A DNA stretch of 64,000 nucleotides from Chromobacterium haemolyticum (GTDB lineage: Bacteria > Pseudomonadota > Gammaproteobacteria > Burkholderiales > Chromobacteriaceae). The stretch is taken from assembly GCF_002081825.1 (NCBI RefSeq), contig NZ_MUKU01000002.1:1-64000 (forward strand), in the 5' to 3' direction. The notes under the pieces were generated by a model. The model ran no database searches. It saw nothing but the letters and a program-made list of their open reading frames with translations, and was not told where the DNA came from. Below, one piece after another: positions 18,897 through 27,452 of the stretch (its first letter is position 1; each line of letters opens with the position of its first letter). Position numbers and translations under genes: made by a program.

Positions 18897-20096
18897 ATGA
18901 AACTGCTGCTGATCCACCAAAACTTCCCCGGCCAGCTGCGCCACATCGCCGAACACCTGAAAGGGCGACCGGACATCGAGCTGCTGGCGGTGGGGCGCGA
19001 CAGCGCGCCCGGCCTGGCCGGCGTCAAACTGCTGCGCTACCGGCCGCACCGCGGCCCGCACCGGCACACCCACCCCTACCTGCACAGCTACGAAGACGCG
19101 GTGCTGCACGGCCAGGCGGTGCTGCGCGCCTTGCAGCCGTTGCAACAGCGCGGCTACCGGCCGGACGCCATCCTGGCCCACCCCGGCTGGGGCGAAACCC
19201 TGTTCCTCAAAGACCTGTTCCCGGCGGCGCGGCTGATCCACTACAGCGAATACTACTACCACGGCCGAGGCGCCGACGCCGACTTCGATCCGGAATTCCC
19301 GCTCAGCCTGGACGGCGCGGCGCGGCTGCGGGCGCGCAACGCGCTGCACCTGCTCAACCTGGAACACGCCGATCAAAGCATCACCCCCACCCACTGGCAA
19401 CACAGCCTGCACCCGGCGGCCTACCGGCCGAGTGTGCGCATCCAGCACGAAGGCATCCGCTGCGGCGAACTGGGCCCGGACCGGACAGCGACGCTGACCC
19501 TGCCCAACGGCCGGACGCTGCGCGCCGGCCAGCCCATCGTCAGCTACGTGGCGCGCAATCTCGAACCCTATCGCGGCTTCCACAGCTTCATGCGCGCGCT
19601 GCCGGCGCTGCTGCGGCAACGGCCGGACAGCCAGATCGTCATCGTCGGCGGCGACGGCGTCAGCTACGGCAGCGCGCCGCGCGACGCGGCCTGCTGGCGC
19701 GAAAAACTGCTGCGGGACAAGCCGGTGGACCCGGAGCGGGTGCACTTCCTGGGCAAGGTGCCGTACGAGGTTTACCGAAAGGTGCTGCAAGTGTCGGCGG
19801 TCCATGTCTACCTGACCTATCCCTTCGTGCTGTCGTGGAGCCTGCTGGAAGCAATGGCCAGCGGCTGCCGCATCGTGGCGTCGGACACCGCGCCGGTGCG
19901 GGAAGTGATCCGGGACGGGGAGAACGGCGAGCTGACCGACTTCTTCGACGCGGCGGCGTTGGCGCAGAAGGTGGGGGCGGCCTTGGAGACGGACGGCGGC
20001 GGGCTGAGGCGTGCGGCGCGGGAGACGGCGGCGCGTTACAGCGTGGAGGCGGGATTGACGGGCTATCGACGGTTGTTGGGTTTGCCGGCGGAGTGA
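18897..20096 (+). CDS. GT4-family glycosyltransferase
   Basis: 399 residues, GT-B fold. The N-terminal domain begins MKLLLIHQNFPGQLRHIAEHL, and the C-terminal nucleotide-sugar domain has VSYVARNLEPYRGFHSFMRA, IVIVGGDGVSYG, VHFLGKVPYEVYRKVLQVS and SLLEAMASGCRIVASDTAPV. The first Glu of the common EX7E motif is not evident (YPFVLSWSLLEAMA), a variant seen in a GT4 subgroup. It follows the HlyD gene by one base and precedes the RTX gene, so it belongs to the secretion operon. Glycosylation of the RTX protein before export, or of a surface polymer, is an inference. Confidence 0.88.
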   Translation: MKLLLIHQNFPGQLRHIAEHLKGRPDIELLAVGRDSAPGLAGVKLLRYRPHRGPHRHTHPYLHSYEDAVLHGQAVLRALQPLQQRGYRPDAILAHPGWGETLFLKDLFPAARLIHYSEYYYHGRGADADFDPEFPLSLDGAARLRARNALHLLNLEHADQSITPTHWQHSLHPAAYRPSVRIQHEGIRCGELGPDRTATLTLPNGRTLRAGQPIVSYVARNLEPYRGFHSFMRALPALLRQRPDSQIVIVGGDGVSYGSAPRDAACWREKLLRDKPVDPERVHFLGKVPYEVYRKVLQVSAVHVYLTYPFVLSWSLLEAMASGCRIVASDTAPVREVIRDGENGELTDFFDAAALAQKVGAALETDGGGLRRAARETAARYSVEAGLTGYRRLLGLPAE

Positions 20097-20188
20097 AGGC
20101 GGCTTTGGTGGGGAGCCCGCAAAAGTAGTAGCAAGCAGTAAATCGTAGTGCGTGATGACACAAACAATTATTGATAAGGAAACAAGTT

Positions 20189-23100
20189 ATGACGACAAGC
20201 ATAACGGGCAGCGACTTGGGCGGCGTGTTGGAAGGCAGCCCGCAGGACGATGTGCTCAAGGGCGGCGCGGGCAACGACACCTTGAACGGCTATGACGGCA
20301 ATGACTTGCTGCAGGGCGGCGCCGGCGACGATGTGCTCAACGGCTACGCCGGCAACGACACCCTGGAAGGCGGAGCGGGCGACGATTTGCTCAACGCCGG
20401 CAGCGGCAATAATGTGCTGGCCGGCGGCGAGGGCAACGACACCCTGATCGGCGGCGCGGACAAGGACATCTATCTGTTCAATCTGGGCGATGGTTTCGAC
20501 ACCATTACCGACAACGCCCAGGACAAGCGCGACGCGGCGGACACGGATCCGGCCTATCGCGACGAGCTGCGCTTCGGCCCGGGCATCCGCCCGGAAGACA
20601 TCCAGCTGGAGCATGTGGGCGACGATTTGCTGTTGTCGCACCGCAACGGCGACGATGCGGTCACCATCAAGGGCTGGTTCGCCGACAAGAGCTTCTGGAT
20701 CGAGCGTATCGTGTTCGCCGACGGCGGCGAATGGGGCATTAACGATCTGGCGCAGCGCGTGATCGTGCAGACCGGCAGCGAGCGCAAGGAAATCCTCAAT
20801 GGCTGGTTGGGCAAGGATCATCTGATCGGCCTGGGCGGCAATGACGTGCTGAACGGCCGCGGCGGCGACGATCTGCTGGACGGCGGCGCCGGCAACGACA
20901 AGCTGTTTGGCGAAGACGGCAACGACACCCTACTGGGCGGCGACGGCGACGACACGCTGGACGGCGGCAGCGGCAACAATGTGCTGCACGGCGGCCGCGG
21001 CAACGACGTGTTGATCGGCGGCGCCGGCGCCGATGTCTACCTGTTCAATCTGGGCGACGGCGTGGACGTGATCCGCGACGCCGGCGGCCTGGACGTGTCG
21101 GTGAAAGACGAAATCCGTTTCGGCGCCGACATCCTGGTCAAGGACGTCAGCGTCAGCCGCCAGGGCGACAACCTGGTGCTGATCCACGTTAACGGCAGCG
21201 ACCGCCTGGTGGTGGAAGGCTATTTCGCCAGCGCGTACAGCCGGATCGAACGCATCGTGTTCGCCGAAGGCGTGGTCTGGACCCAGGCCGACATCAAGCT
21301 GACCCAGTTGGGCGGCAGCGGCAACGACACCTTGATCGGTTGGGAAGGCAGCGATCTGCTGGACGGCGGCGCCGGCAATGATTCGCTGATCGGCGGCGGC
21401 GGCAACGACACCCTAATCGGCGGCCTGGGCAACGATGTGCTGATCAGCGGCGGCGCGGGCGTTAGCGTGCTGATCGGCGGCGCGGGCAACGACACCCTGG
21501 TGGGCGGCGCCGGCGCGGAGATTTATCAGTTTGGCCTGGGTGACGGCGCGGACGTGATCGCCGCGCACGGCGTGGACGTCAGCGTGACCTTGCAGGACCG
21601 CATCGTGTTCGGCGTCGGCATTTCGGTAGACGACATCCGGGTGGTGCGCCAGGACGACGACATCGTGCTGATTCACGCTAACGGCAGCGACTCCATCACC
21701 ATTCAGGCGGGCTTCAGCCTTGAGCATGGCTGGCATGGCCAGATCGTGTTCGCCGACGGCAGCGTCTGGCTGGGCGCGGAACTGGCGCAGAAACTGTTGG
21801 AAGTGCAGACCGGCGGCGATGACGACGATCTGCTGCTGGGCTCCGGCCAGTCCGACCTGCTGGACGGCGGCGCCGGCAACGACACCCTGATAGGCAACGG
21901 CGGCGAGGATACCTTGCGCGGCGGCGCCGGCGACGACCAGCTGCAAGGCGGCGTCAGCGGCCACACCACGATGGAAGGCGGCGCCGGCGACGACGTGCTG
22001 ATCGGCAACAAGGGCCGCGAAACCTTCGTCTTCGGCGTGGGCGACGGCCGCGACCTGATCAACTACGGCTCCCAGGTAGGCAAGATCGCCGCCTTGAGCG
22101 CCAACGACGAAATTCGCTTCAAGGCCGGCATCAGCGCCAAGGACATCCGCGTGCTGCGCGCCGGCAATGACTTGCTGTTGCAACACGTCAACGGCCAGGA
22201 CAGCATCCGCGTCAAGAACGGCCTGGTCGACAAGACCGGCTGGGCCGGCGTGGTGGTGTTCGCCGACGGTTCCAAATGGAGCGCGGCCGAACTGTTGACC
22301 ATGGTGGTGGCCGCGGGCGGCACCAGCGGCAAGGATGTGCTGACCGGCGGCAAGGGCGGCGATCTGCTGGACGGCGGCGACGGCGACGACACGCTGATCG
22401 GCGGCGGCGGCAACGACACCCTGAAGGGCGGCGCCGGCAACGACGTGCTGATCGGCAGCGGCAGCGGCACCGTGATCCTGGAAGGCGGCAAGGGCAACGA
22501 CACCCTGCAAGGCGGCAGCGAGCACAATATCTATGTGTTCAATCTGGGCGACGGCAACGATGTGATCATCAACAACTCGTTGAACGTGTCGGTGGGCGTG
22601 AGCAGCGAGATCCGCTTCGGCGTCGGCATCTCGGTGACCGATATTACCGTGGTGCGCATCGGCGACGACGTGTTGCTGCAGCATGTCAACGGCAGCGATT
22701 CGGTGCGCATCCAGGGCTGGTTCAGCGGCCAGAGCATGCAAGTGGGCAGCGTGGTGTTCGCCGACGGCGGCAGCTGGACCTCAGTGCAGATCAATCAGTT
22801 CGTCAAAGGCGTCTATGTGGGCGGCAGCGGCAACGACGCCTTCCACGGCGGCAGCGGCAGCGATCTGCTGGAAGGCGGCGACGGCGACGATACGCTGATT
22901 GGCGGCGGCGGCAACGACACCTTGCGCGGCGGCAACGGCAACGACGTGCTGATCGCCACCGGCAGCGGCACGGTGATCCTGGACGGCGGCAAGGGCAACG
23001 ACACCCTGCGCGGCGGCGCGGATCAGAACATCTATGTGTTCAATCTGGGCGACGGCGGCGATGTCGTCATCAACAACTCGCTGAACGTATCGGTGGGCAT

Positions 23101-26100
23101 GAGCAGTGAAATCCGCTTCGGCGCGGGCATTGCTGTGACCGACATCACCGTGGTGCGGGTTGGCGACGACATCGTGCTGCAGCACGTCAACGGCAGCGAC
23201 TCGGTGCGCATTCAGGGCTGGTTCAGCAGCCAGCTGTCCCAGGTGGGCAGCGTGGTGTTCGCCGACGGCAGCAGTTGGACCTCCGTGCAGATCAGCCAGT
23301 TTGCGGCGGGCATTTTCATCGGCACCAGCGGCAACGACGTCCTCAAGGGCGGCAAGGGCCATGACCTGCTGGACGGCGGCGACGGCGACGACGTGTTGAT
23401 CGGCGGCGGCGGCAACGACACCCTGAAGGGCGGCGCCGGCAACGACGTGCTGATCAGCGCCGGCGGCGGCGTATCCATCCTGGAAGGCGGCAAGGGCAAC
23501 GACACCCTCAAGGGCGGCGGCAGCCAAGACATCTACGTCTTCAATCTGGGCGACGGCCGCGACGTGGTGATCAACAATTCCTTGAACGTCAGCGTCAGCC
23601 ACCAGAGCGAAATCCGCTTTGGCGCCGGCATCTCGGTGACCGACATTACCGTGGTGCGCGTTGGCGACGACGTGTTGCTGCAACACGTCAACGGCGTGGA
23701 TTCGGTGTTGATCCAGGGCTGGTTCACTAGCCAGAGCAACTGGGTGGGCGGCGTGGTGTTCGCCGACGGCAGCAGCTGGACCTCAGTGCAGATCAATCAG
23801 TGGGCCAGCGGCATCTACATCGGCACCGCCGGCAATGATGTGTTGATTGGCGGCGCGGGCGGCAGCCTGCTGGACGGTGGCGCCGGCAACGACACCCTGA
23901 TTGGCCGCGGCGGCAACGACACGCTGAAGGGCGGTGCCGGCAACGATGTGCTGGAAGGCGGCGCGGGACGCAATGTCTATATCTTCAATCTGGGCGACGG
24001 CCAGGACACCATTCGCTATGGCGAAAAGGGCGTCAACCTCGCTTGGAGCAGCTACGACGAGATCCGCTTCGGCGTGGGGATTTCGGTGACCGACATCGCC
24101 GTGGTGCGCATTGGCGACGATGTGGTGCTGCGTCACAGCAACGGCGTGGACAGCATCACCATCCAGGCCGGCATGTCGGTGCAGAGCTCATGGTCCGGCA
24201 GCATCGTGTTCGCCAACGGCGGAAGCTGGAGCCTGCTGGAATTGATCAGCCTGGCCGCCGTCACCCTGAACGGCACCGACGGCGCGGATACGCTGAAGGG
24301 CGCCAAGGGCAATGACGTGATCTTCGGCCTGGCCGGCGATGACCAGTTGTTCGGCAATGAAGGCAACGATAGCCTGTTTGGCGGATCCGGCAACGACACC
24401 CTGTACGGCGGGGCCGGCAATGACCTGCTGGAAGGCGGAACGGGTAACGATAGCCTGTATGGCGAAGACGGCAACGACACGCTGCGCGGCGGGATCGGCA
24501 ACGATTCGTTGAACGGCGGCAACGGTGCGGATCTGTTGGAAGGCGGCGACGGCGACGACACGCTGGTGGGTAGCGAAGGCGGCTACTGGCGCGAAGAAGG
24601 CGACACCTTGCGTGGCGGCGCCGGCAACGACCTGATGTCGGTGTCGTCCACCAGCTGGAACAATGTGTTCGAAGGCGGCACCGGCAACGACACCATGACC
24701 GGTGGTTACGCGCGCGACCTGTATCTGTTCAATCTGGGCGACGGTCAGGACCTGATCATCGACAAGGGGGATCCGAACCGGCCGGCCAGCGACTACCGCG
24801 ACGAAATCCGTTTCGGCGCCGACATCAAGGAGACCGATATCCAGGTGCTGCGCAGCGGCAACGACATGGTGTTCCGTCACCTCAACGGTCAAGACAGCGT
24901 GACGGTGAAAGACTGGTTCGCCGATCAGAGCAACTGGGTCGAGCTGATCACCTTCGCCAGCGGGGTGAAGTGGACGGCGGAGCAACTGATGCAGCAGGGC
25001 GTGCCGCTGGTGGGCACTGAGCTAGGCGACACCTTGCGTGGCGGCAACGTCAACGACTGGATGCTGGGCAACGGCGGTAACGACTCCTTGTACGGCGGCC
25101 TCGGCAACGATCTGATCGAAGGTGGCGCGGGCGACGACGGCCTGTACGGCGAAGACGGCAACGACACGCTGCGCGGCGGGATCGGCAACGATTCGTTGAA
25201 CGGCGGCAACGGTGCGGATCTGCTGGAAGGCGGCGACGGCAACGACACGCTGGTGGGTAGCGAAGGCGGCTACTGGCGCGAAGAAGGCGACACCTTGCGT
25301 GGCGGCGCCGGCAACGACCTGATGTCGGTGTCGTCCACCAGCTGGAACAATGTGTTCGAAGGCGGCACCGGCAACGACACCATGACCGGTGGTTACGCGC
25401 GCGACCTGTATCTGTTCAATCTGGGCGACGGTCAGGACCTGATCATCGACAAGGGGGATCCGAACCGGCCGGCCAGCGACTACCGCGACGAAATCCGTTT
25501 CGGCGCCGACATCAAGGAGACCGATATCCAGGTGCTGCGCAGCGGCAACGACATGGTGTTCCGTCACCTCAACGGTCAAGACAGCGTGACGGTGAAAGAC
25601 TGGTTTGCCGATCAAAGCAACTGGGTCGAGCAGATCACCTTCGCCTCCGGCACGAAGTGGACCGCCGATCAGTTGATGAAGCAGGGCGTGCCCTTGTTGG
25701 GCACCGAGCTGGGCGATACCTTGCGCGGCGGCGTGCTTGACGATTGGCTGGTTGGCAACGGCGGCCATGACGCCTTGTATGGCGGCGAGGGCAACGATCT
25801 GTTGGTCGGCGGCCGCGGCAACGACCTGCTTGAGGGCGGCAACGGCAATGATACCTATCTGTTCGAGCGAGGCGATGGTCAGGATGGCATCACCGACACC
25901 GGCGGCCAGGATGTGTTGAAGTTCGGCCAGGGCGTCAATGCCGATCAGCTGTGGTTCAAGCGCCAGGGCGCCAATCTGGAGGTCAGCGTGATCGGCACCG
26001 ATGACAAGGTGGCCATCAATAATTGGTTCGGCAATGCCGCGAACCAGATCGAGACCCTTCAGTCCGGCGACGGCAAGGCCTTGGCGGCCAGTCAGGTGCA

Positions 26101-26212
26101 GGCGCTGGTCAATGCGATGGCGGCGTTCAACCCGCCGGCCGCGGGTCAGGTCAACCTGCCGGACAACTACCAGGCGGCCTTGCAGCCGGTGTTGGCGTCC
26201 AGCTGGAAGTAA
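20189..26212 (+). CDS. Giant RTX repeat protein, likely type I secreted
   Basis: About 2007 residues built almost entirely of GGxGxDxLx calcium-binding nonapeptide blocks (for example GGAGNDTLNGYDGNDLLQGG) alternating with about eleven related modules of the haemolysin-type calcium-binding-related kind, each containing YxFNLGDG, xIRFGxGIxxxDI, a GDDxxLxHxNGxDS stretch and xxGWF. There is no pore-forming, protease, lipase or adhesin domain, no signal peptide, and no HlyC acyltransferase gene nearby. The last ~80 residues (after NWFGNAANQIETLQ) are repeat-free and probably hold the secretion signal. The ATG at 20189 has AAGGA eight bases upstream. The export genes lie just upstream. Roles as a surface layer, matrix or ice/cation-binding protein are possible; none is shown. 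A strong terminator follows. Confidence 0.93.
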   Translation: MTTSITGSDLGGVLEGSPQDDVLKGGAGNDTLNGYDGNDLLQGGAGDDVLNGYAGNDTLEGGAGDDLLNAGSGNNVLAGGEGNDTLIGGADKDIYLFNLGDGFDTITDNAQDKRDAADTDPAYRDELRFGPGIRPEDIQLEHVGDDLLLSHRNGDDAVTIKGWFADKSFWIERIVFADGGEWGINDLAQRVIVQTGSERKEILNGWLGKDHLIGLGGNDVLNGRGGDDLLDGGAGNDKLFGEDGNDTLLGGDGDDTLDGGSGNNVLHGGRGNDVLIGGAGADVYLFNLGDGVDVIRDAGGLDVSVKDEIRFGADILVKDVSVSRQGDNLVLIHVNGSDRLVVEGYFASAYSRIERIVFAEGVVWTQADIKLTQLGGSGNDTLIGWEGSDLLDGGAGNDSLIGGGGNDTLIGGLGNDVLISGGAGVSVLIGGAGNDTLVGGAGAEIYQFGLGDGADVIAAHGVDVSVTLQDRIVFGVGISVDDIRVVRQDDDIVLIHANGSDSITIQAGFSLEHGWHGQIVFADGSVWLGAELAQKLLEVQTGGDDDDLLLGSGQSDLLDGGAGNDTLIGNGGEDTLRGGAGDDQLQGGVSGHTTMEGGAGDDVLIGNKGRETFVFGVGDGRDLINYGSQVGKIAALSANDEIRFKAGISAKDIRVLRAGNDLLLQHVNGQDSIRVKNGLVDKTGWAGVVVFADGSKWSAAELLTMVVAAGGTSGKDVLTGGKGGDLLDGGDGDDTLIGGGGNDTLKGGAGNDVLIGSGSGTVILEGGKGNDTLQGGSEHNIYVFNLGDGNDVIINNSLNVSVGVSSEIRFGVGISVTDITVVRIGDDVLLQHVNGSDSVRIQGWFSGQSMQVGSVVFADGGSWTSVQINQFVKGVYVGGSGNDAFHGGSGSDLLEGGDGDDTLIGGGGNDTLRGGNGNDVLIATGSGTVILDGGKGNDTLRGGADQNIYVFNLGDGGDVVINNSLNVSVGMSSEIRFGAGIAVTDITVVRVGDDIVLQHVNGSDSVRIQGWFSSQLSQVGSVVFADGSSWTSVQISQFAAGIFIGTSGNDVLKGGKGHDLLDGGDGDDVLIGGGGNDTLKGGAGNDVLISAGGGVSILEGGKGNDTLKGGGSQDIYVFNLGDGRDVVINNSLNVSVSHQSEIRFGAGISVTDITVVRVGDDVLLQHVNGVDSVLIQGWFTSQSNWVGGVVFADGSSWTSVQINQWASGIYIGTAGNDVLIGGAGGSLLDGGAGNDTLIGRGGNDTLKGGAGNDVLEGGAGRNVYIFNLGDGQDTIRYGEKGVNLAWSSYDEIRFGVGISVTDIAVVRIGDDVVLRHSNGVDSITIQAGMSVQSSWSGSIVFANGGSWSLLELISLAAVTLNGTDGADTLKGAKGNDVIFGLAGDDQLFGNEGNDSLFGGSGNDTLYGGAGNDLLEGGTGNDSLYGEDGNDTLRGGIGNDSLNGGNGADLLEGGDGDDTLVGSEGGYWREEGDTLRGGAGNDLMSVSSTSWNNVFEGGTGNDTMTGGYARDLYLFNLGDGQDLIIDKGDPNRPASDYRDEIRFGADIKETDIQVLRSGNDMVFRHLNGQDSVTVKDWFADQSNWVELITFASGVKWTAEQLMQQGVPLVGTELGDTLRGGNVNDWMLGNGGNDSLYGGLGNDLIEGGAGDDGLYGEDGNDTLRGGIGNDSLNGGNGADLLEGGDGNDTLVGSEGGYWREEGDTLRGGAGNDLMSVSSTSWNNVFEGGTGNDTMTGGYARDLYLFNLGDGQDLIIDKGDPNRPASDYRDEIRFGADIKETDIQVLRSGNDMVFRHLNGQDSVTVKDWFADQSNWVEQITFASGTKWTADQLMKQGVPLLGTELGDTLRGGVLDDWLVGNGGHDALYGGEGNDLLVGGRGNDLLEGGNGNDTYLFERGDGQDGITDTGGQDVLKFGQGVNADQLWFKRQGANLEVSVIGTDDKVAINNWFGNAANQIETLQSGDGKALAASQVQALVNAMAAFNPPAAGQVNLPDNYQAALQPVLASSWK
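24461..25609 (+). repeat. Near-identical tandem duplication inside the RTX gene
   Basis: Two copies offset by exactly 687 bases (229 codons). The stretch from 24461 to about 24922 recurs at 25148 to about 25609 with only about three base changes over ~460 bases, including silent positions; the remainder of the 687-base unit is more diverged. One FNLGDG/IRFGADI module is thus duplicated in frame. This is recent duplication or gene conversion. Confidence 0.9.
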
Positions 26213-26237
26213 AGCGCTGAGTTGAGTGTTGTAGACG

Positions 26238-26264
26238 GCCGGCCCTTAGGGGCCGGCTTTTTTT
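26238..26264 (+). terminator. Rho-independent terminator of the RTX gene
   Basis: Eight-bp stem GCCGGCCC / GGGCCGGC, loop TTAG, followed by seven T residues. The stop codon of the convergent DUF1501 gene lies in the same T run, so the two transcripts meet here. Confidence 0.93.
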
Positions 26265-27441
26265 ATGTCTTGAGAATGGGAAGGGGGGCGAAGCGGCCGC
26301 CTAACACATTGTGGGCGTCCTTGCCCCACCAGCTTTGGATGGCGGTGGCGTAGACCTGGCGGAAGTCGATGGCGCAGGGCAGGTTGCCGTCTCCAACACC
26401 GGCCAGTTGCGGGCTTTGTCCGTACAGCCCGCCGCGCACGCGCCCGCCAGCGGCGAAATGGACGTTGGCGGTGCCGTGGTCGGTGCCGCGGTTGCCGTTT
26501 TCGCGCGGACGGCGGCCGAATTCGGCGTAGCTGAGCACCAGGGTATCGTCCCAGCGCCCTTGCGCTTGCAATCGCGCGCGCAGCAGCGCGATGCCGTCGG
26601 CCAGTTCGCCGAGCAGCCGCGTCTGGGTGGGCAGTTGGTTGCCGTGGGTGTCAAAGCCGGTCAAGGTGATGCGGGCCACGGCGATGGACACGCCGCGCGA
26701 CAGGGTGTCGGTCAGGGTGGCGACGGCCTGGGCGAAAGCTCCGGCCGGCCTGGGCGCGGCCATCGGCGAATCCGCCGCGGACTCGGGTTTGGCCGGCTGG
26801 CCCAACTCGGCGGCGGCCTGGCGGATGTCGCCCTCCACTTTGAGAATATGGCCGAGCGCGCCGCTGCCGGCATGACCCTGATCCGCCGCCAGTTTGGCCT
26901 GACGTGCGAAGTCTTGCGGGTTGTTCAGCACCACCGCGCGCGCGCCGCCGTCTAGCGGGCCCAGAGCCTGGCTGGACAGCACCACGCCGTCGGCTGCGAA
27001 TCCGCGCGGCGTCGGCTGGTCGCGGAACAGCCGGCTCAGCCAGCCCTCGCTCAGGTATTGCTGGCTATTGGACGCGGTTTCCCAGATCTCGATGGAGCGG
27101 AAGTGCGATAGGTTGGGATCGGGATAGCCAACCCCCTGCAACACCGCCAACTCCTGCTGCTGCCATAGAGGGAGCAGGCCGGTCATGGCCGGGTGCAAGC
27201 CCAGGCGTTCGTCCAGCGGCAGTACTTGTTCGCGGGGGATGCCGATGCCGGGGCGCAGCCGGTAGTAGTCGGCGCTGGCGTAGGGCACGACAGTGTTGAG
27301 GCCGTCGTTGCCGCCCTTGAGCTCGATCAGCACCAGCAGGCGCTGATAGCCCTCCGGCGCCAGCGCCCAGCTCAGATTGGGCAGCACCGATACCATCAGG
27401 CCGCCGGCCATGGCTTTTAGGAATTGGCGTCGTTGGAACAT
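26263..27441 (-). CDS. DUF1501 protein, Tat-exported
   Basis: 392 residues. DUF1501 proteins are sulfatase/phosphatase-fold, alkaline-phosphatase-like secreted proteins of unsettled function. The twin-arginine signal FQRRQFLKAMAGGLMVSVL at the N-terminus predicts folded export to the periplasm. Family landmarks are LLVLIELKGGNDGLNTVVPY, LGLHPAMTGLLPLW, FRSIEIWETAS, GFDTHGNQ, SYAEFGRRPRENGNRGTDHG and HNVLGG. The start at 27441 has AAGG upstream and places the Arg pair correctly. It begins 11 bases after the DUF1800 gene ends, and these two families are nearly always paired, probably acting together in the periplasm. Confidence 0.9.
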   Translation of the reverse strand: MFQRRQFLKAMAGGLMVSVLPNLSWALAPEGYQRLLVLIELKGGNDGLNTVVPYASADYYRLRPGIGIPREQVLPLDERLGLHPAMTGLLPLWQQQELAVLQGVGYPDPNLSHFRSIEIWETASNSQQYLSEGWLSRLFRDQPTPRGFAADGVVLSSQALGPLDGGARAVVLNNPQDFARQAKLAADQGHAGSGALGHILKVEGDIRQAAAELGQPAKPESAADSPMAAPRPAGAFAQAVATLTDTLSRGVSIAVARITLTGFDTHGNQLPTQTRLLGELADGIALLRARLQAQGRWDDTLVLSYAEFGRRPRENGNRGTDHGTANVHFAAGGRVRGGLYGQSPQLAGVGDGNLPCAIDFRQVYATAIQSWWGKDAHNVLGGRFAPLPILKT

Positions 27442-27452
27442 GGCGGTACCTT

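Noticed and set aside
20168-25768. Several long minus-strand frames opposite the RTX gene
   Set aside because: The RTX repeats generate repeated antisense frames with alternating His/Val/Ala patterns. They mirror the plus-strand repeats and have no independent signals.
20189-26212. CRISPR-like appearance of regularly spaced repeats
   Set aside because: The repeats are in-frame coding units of a calcium-binding protein with variable spacing and conserved spacers, and no cas genes are present.
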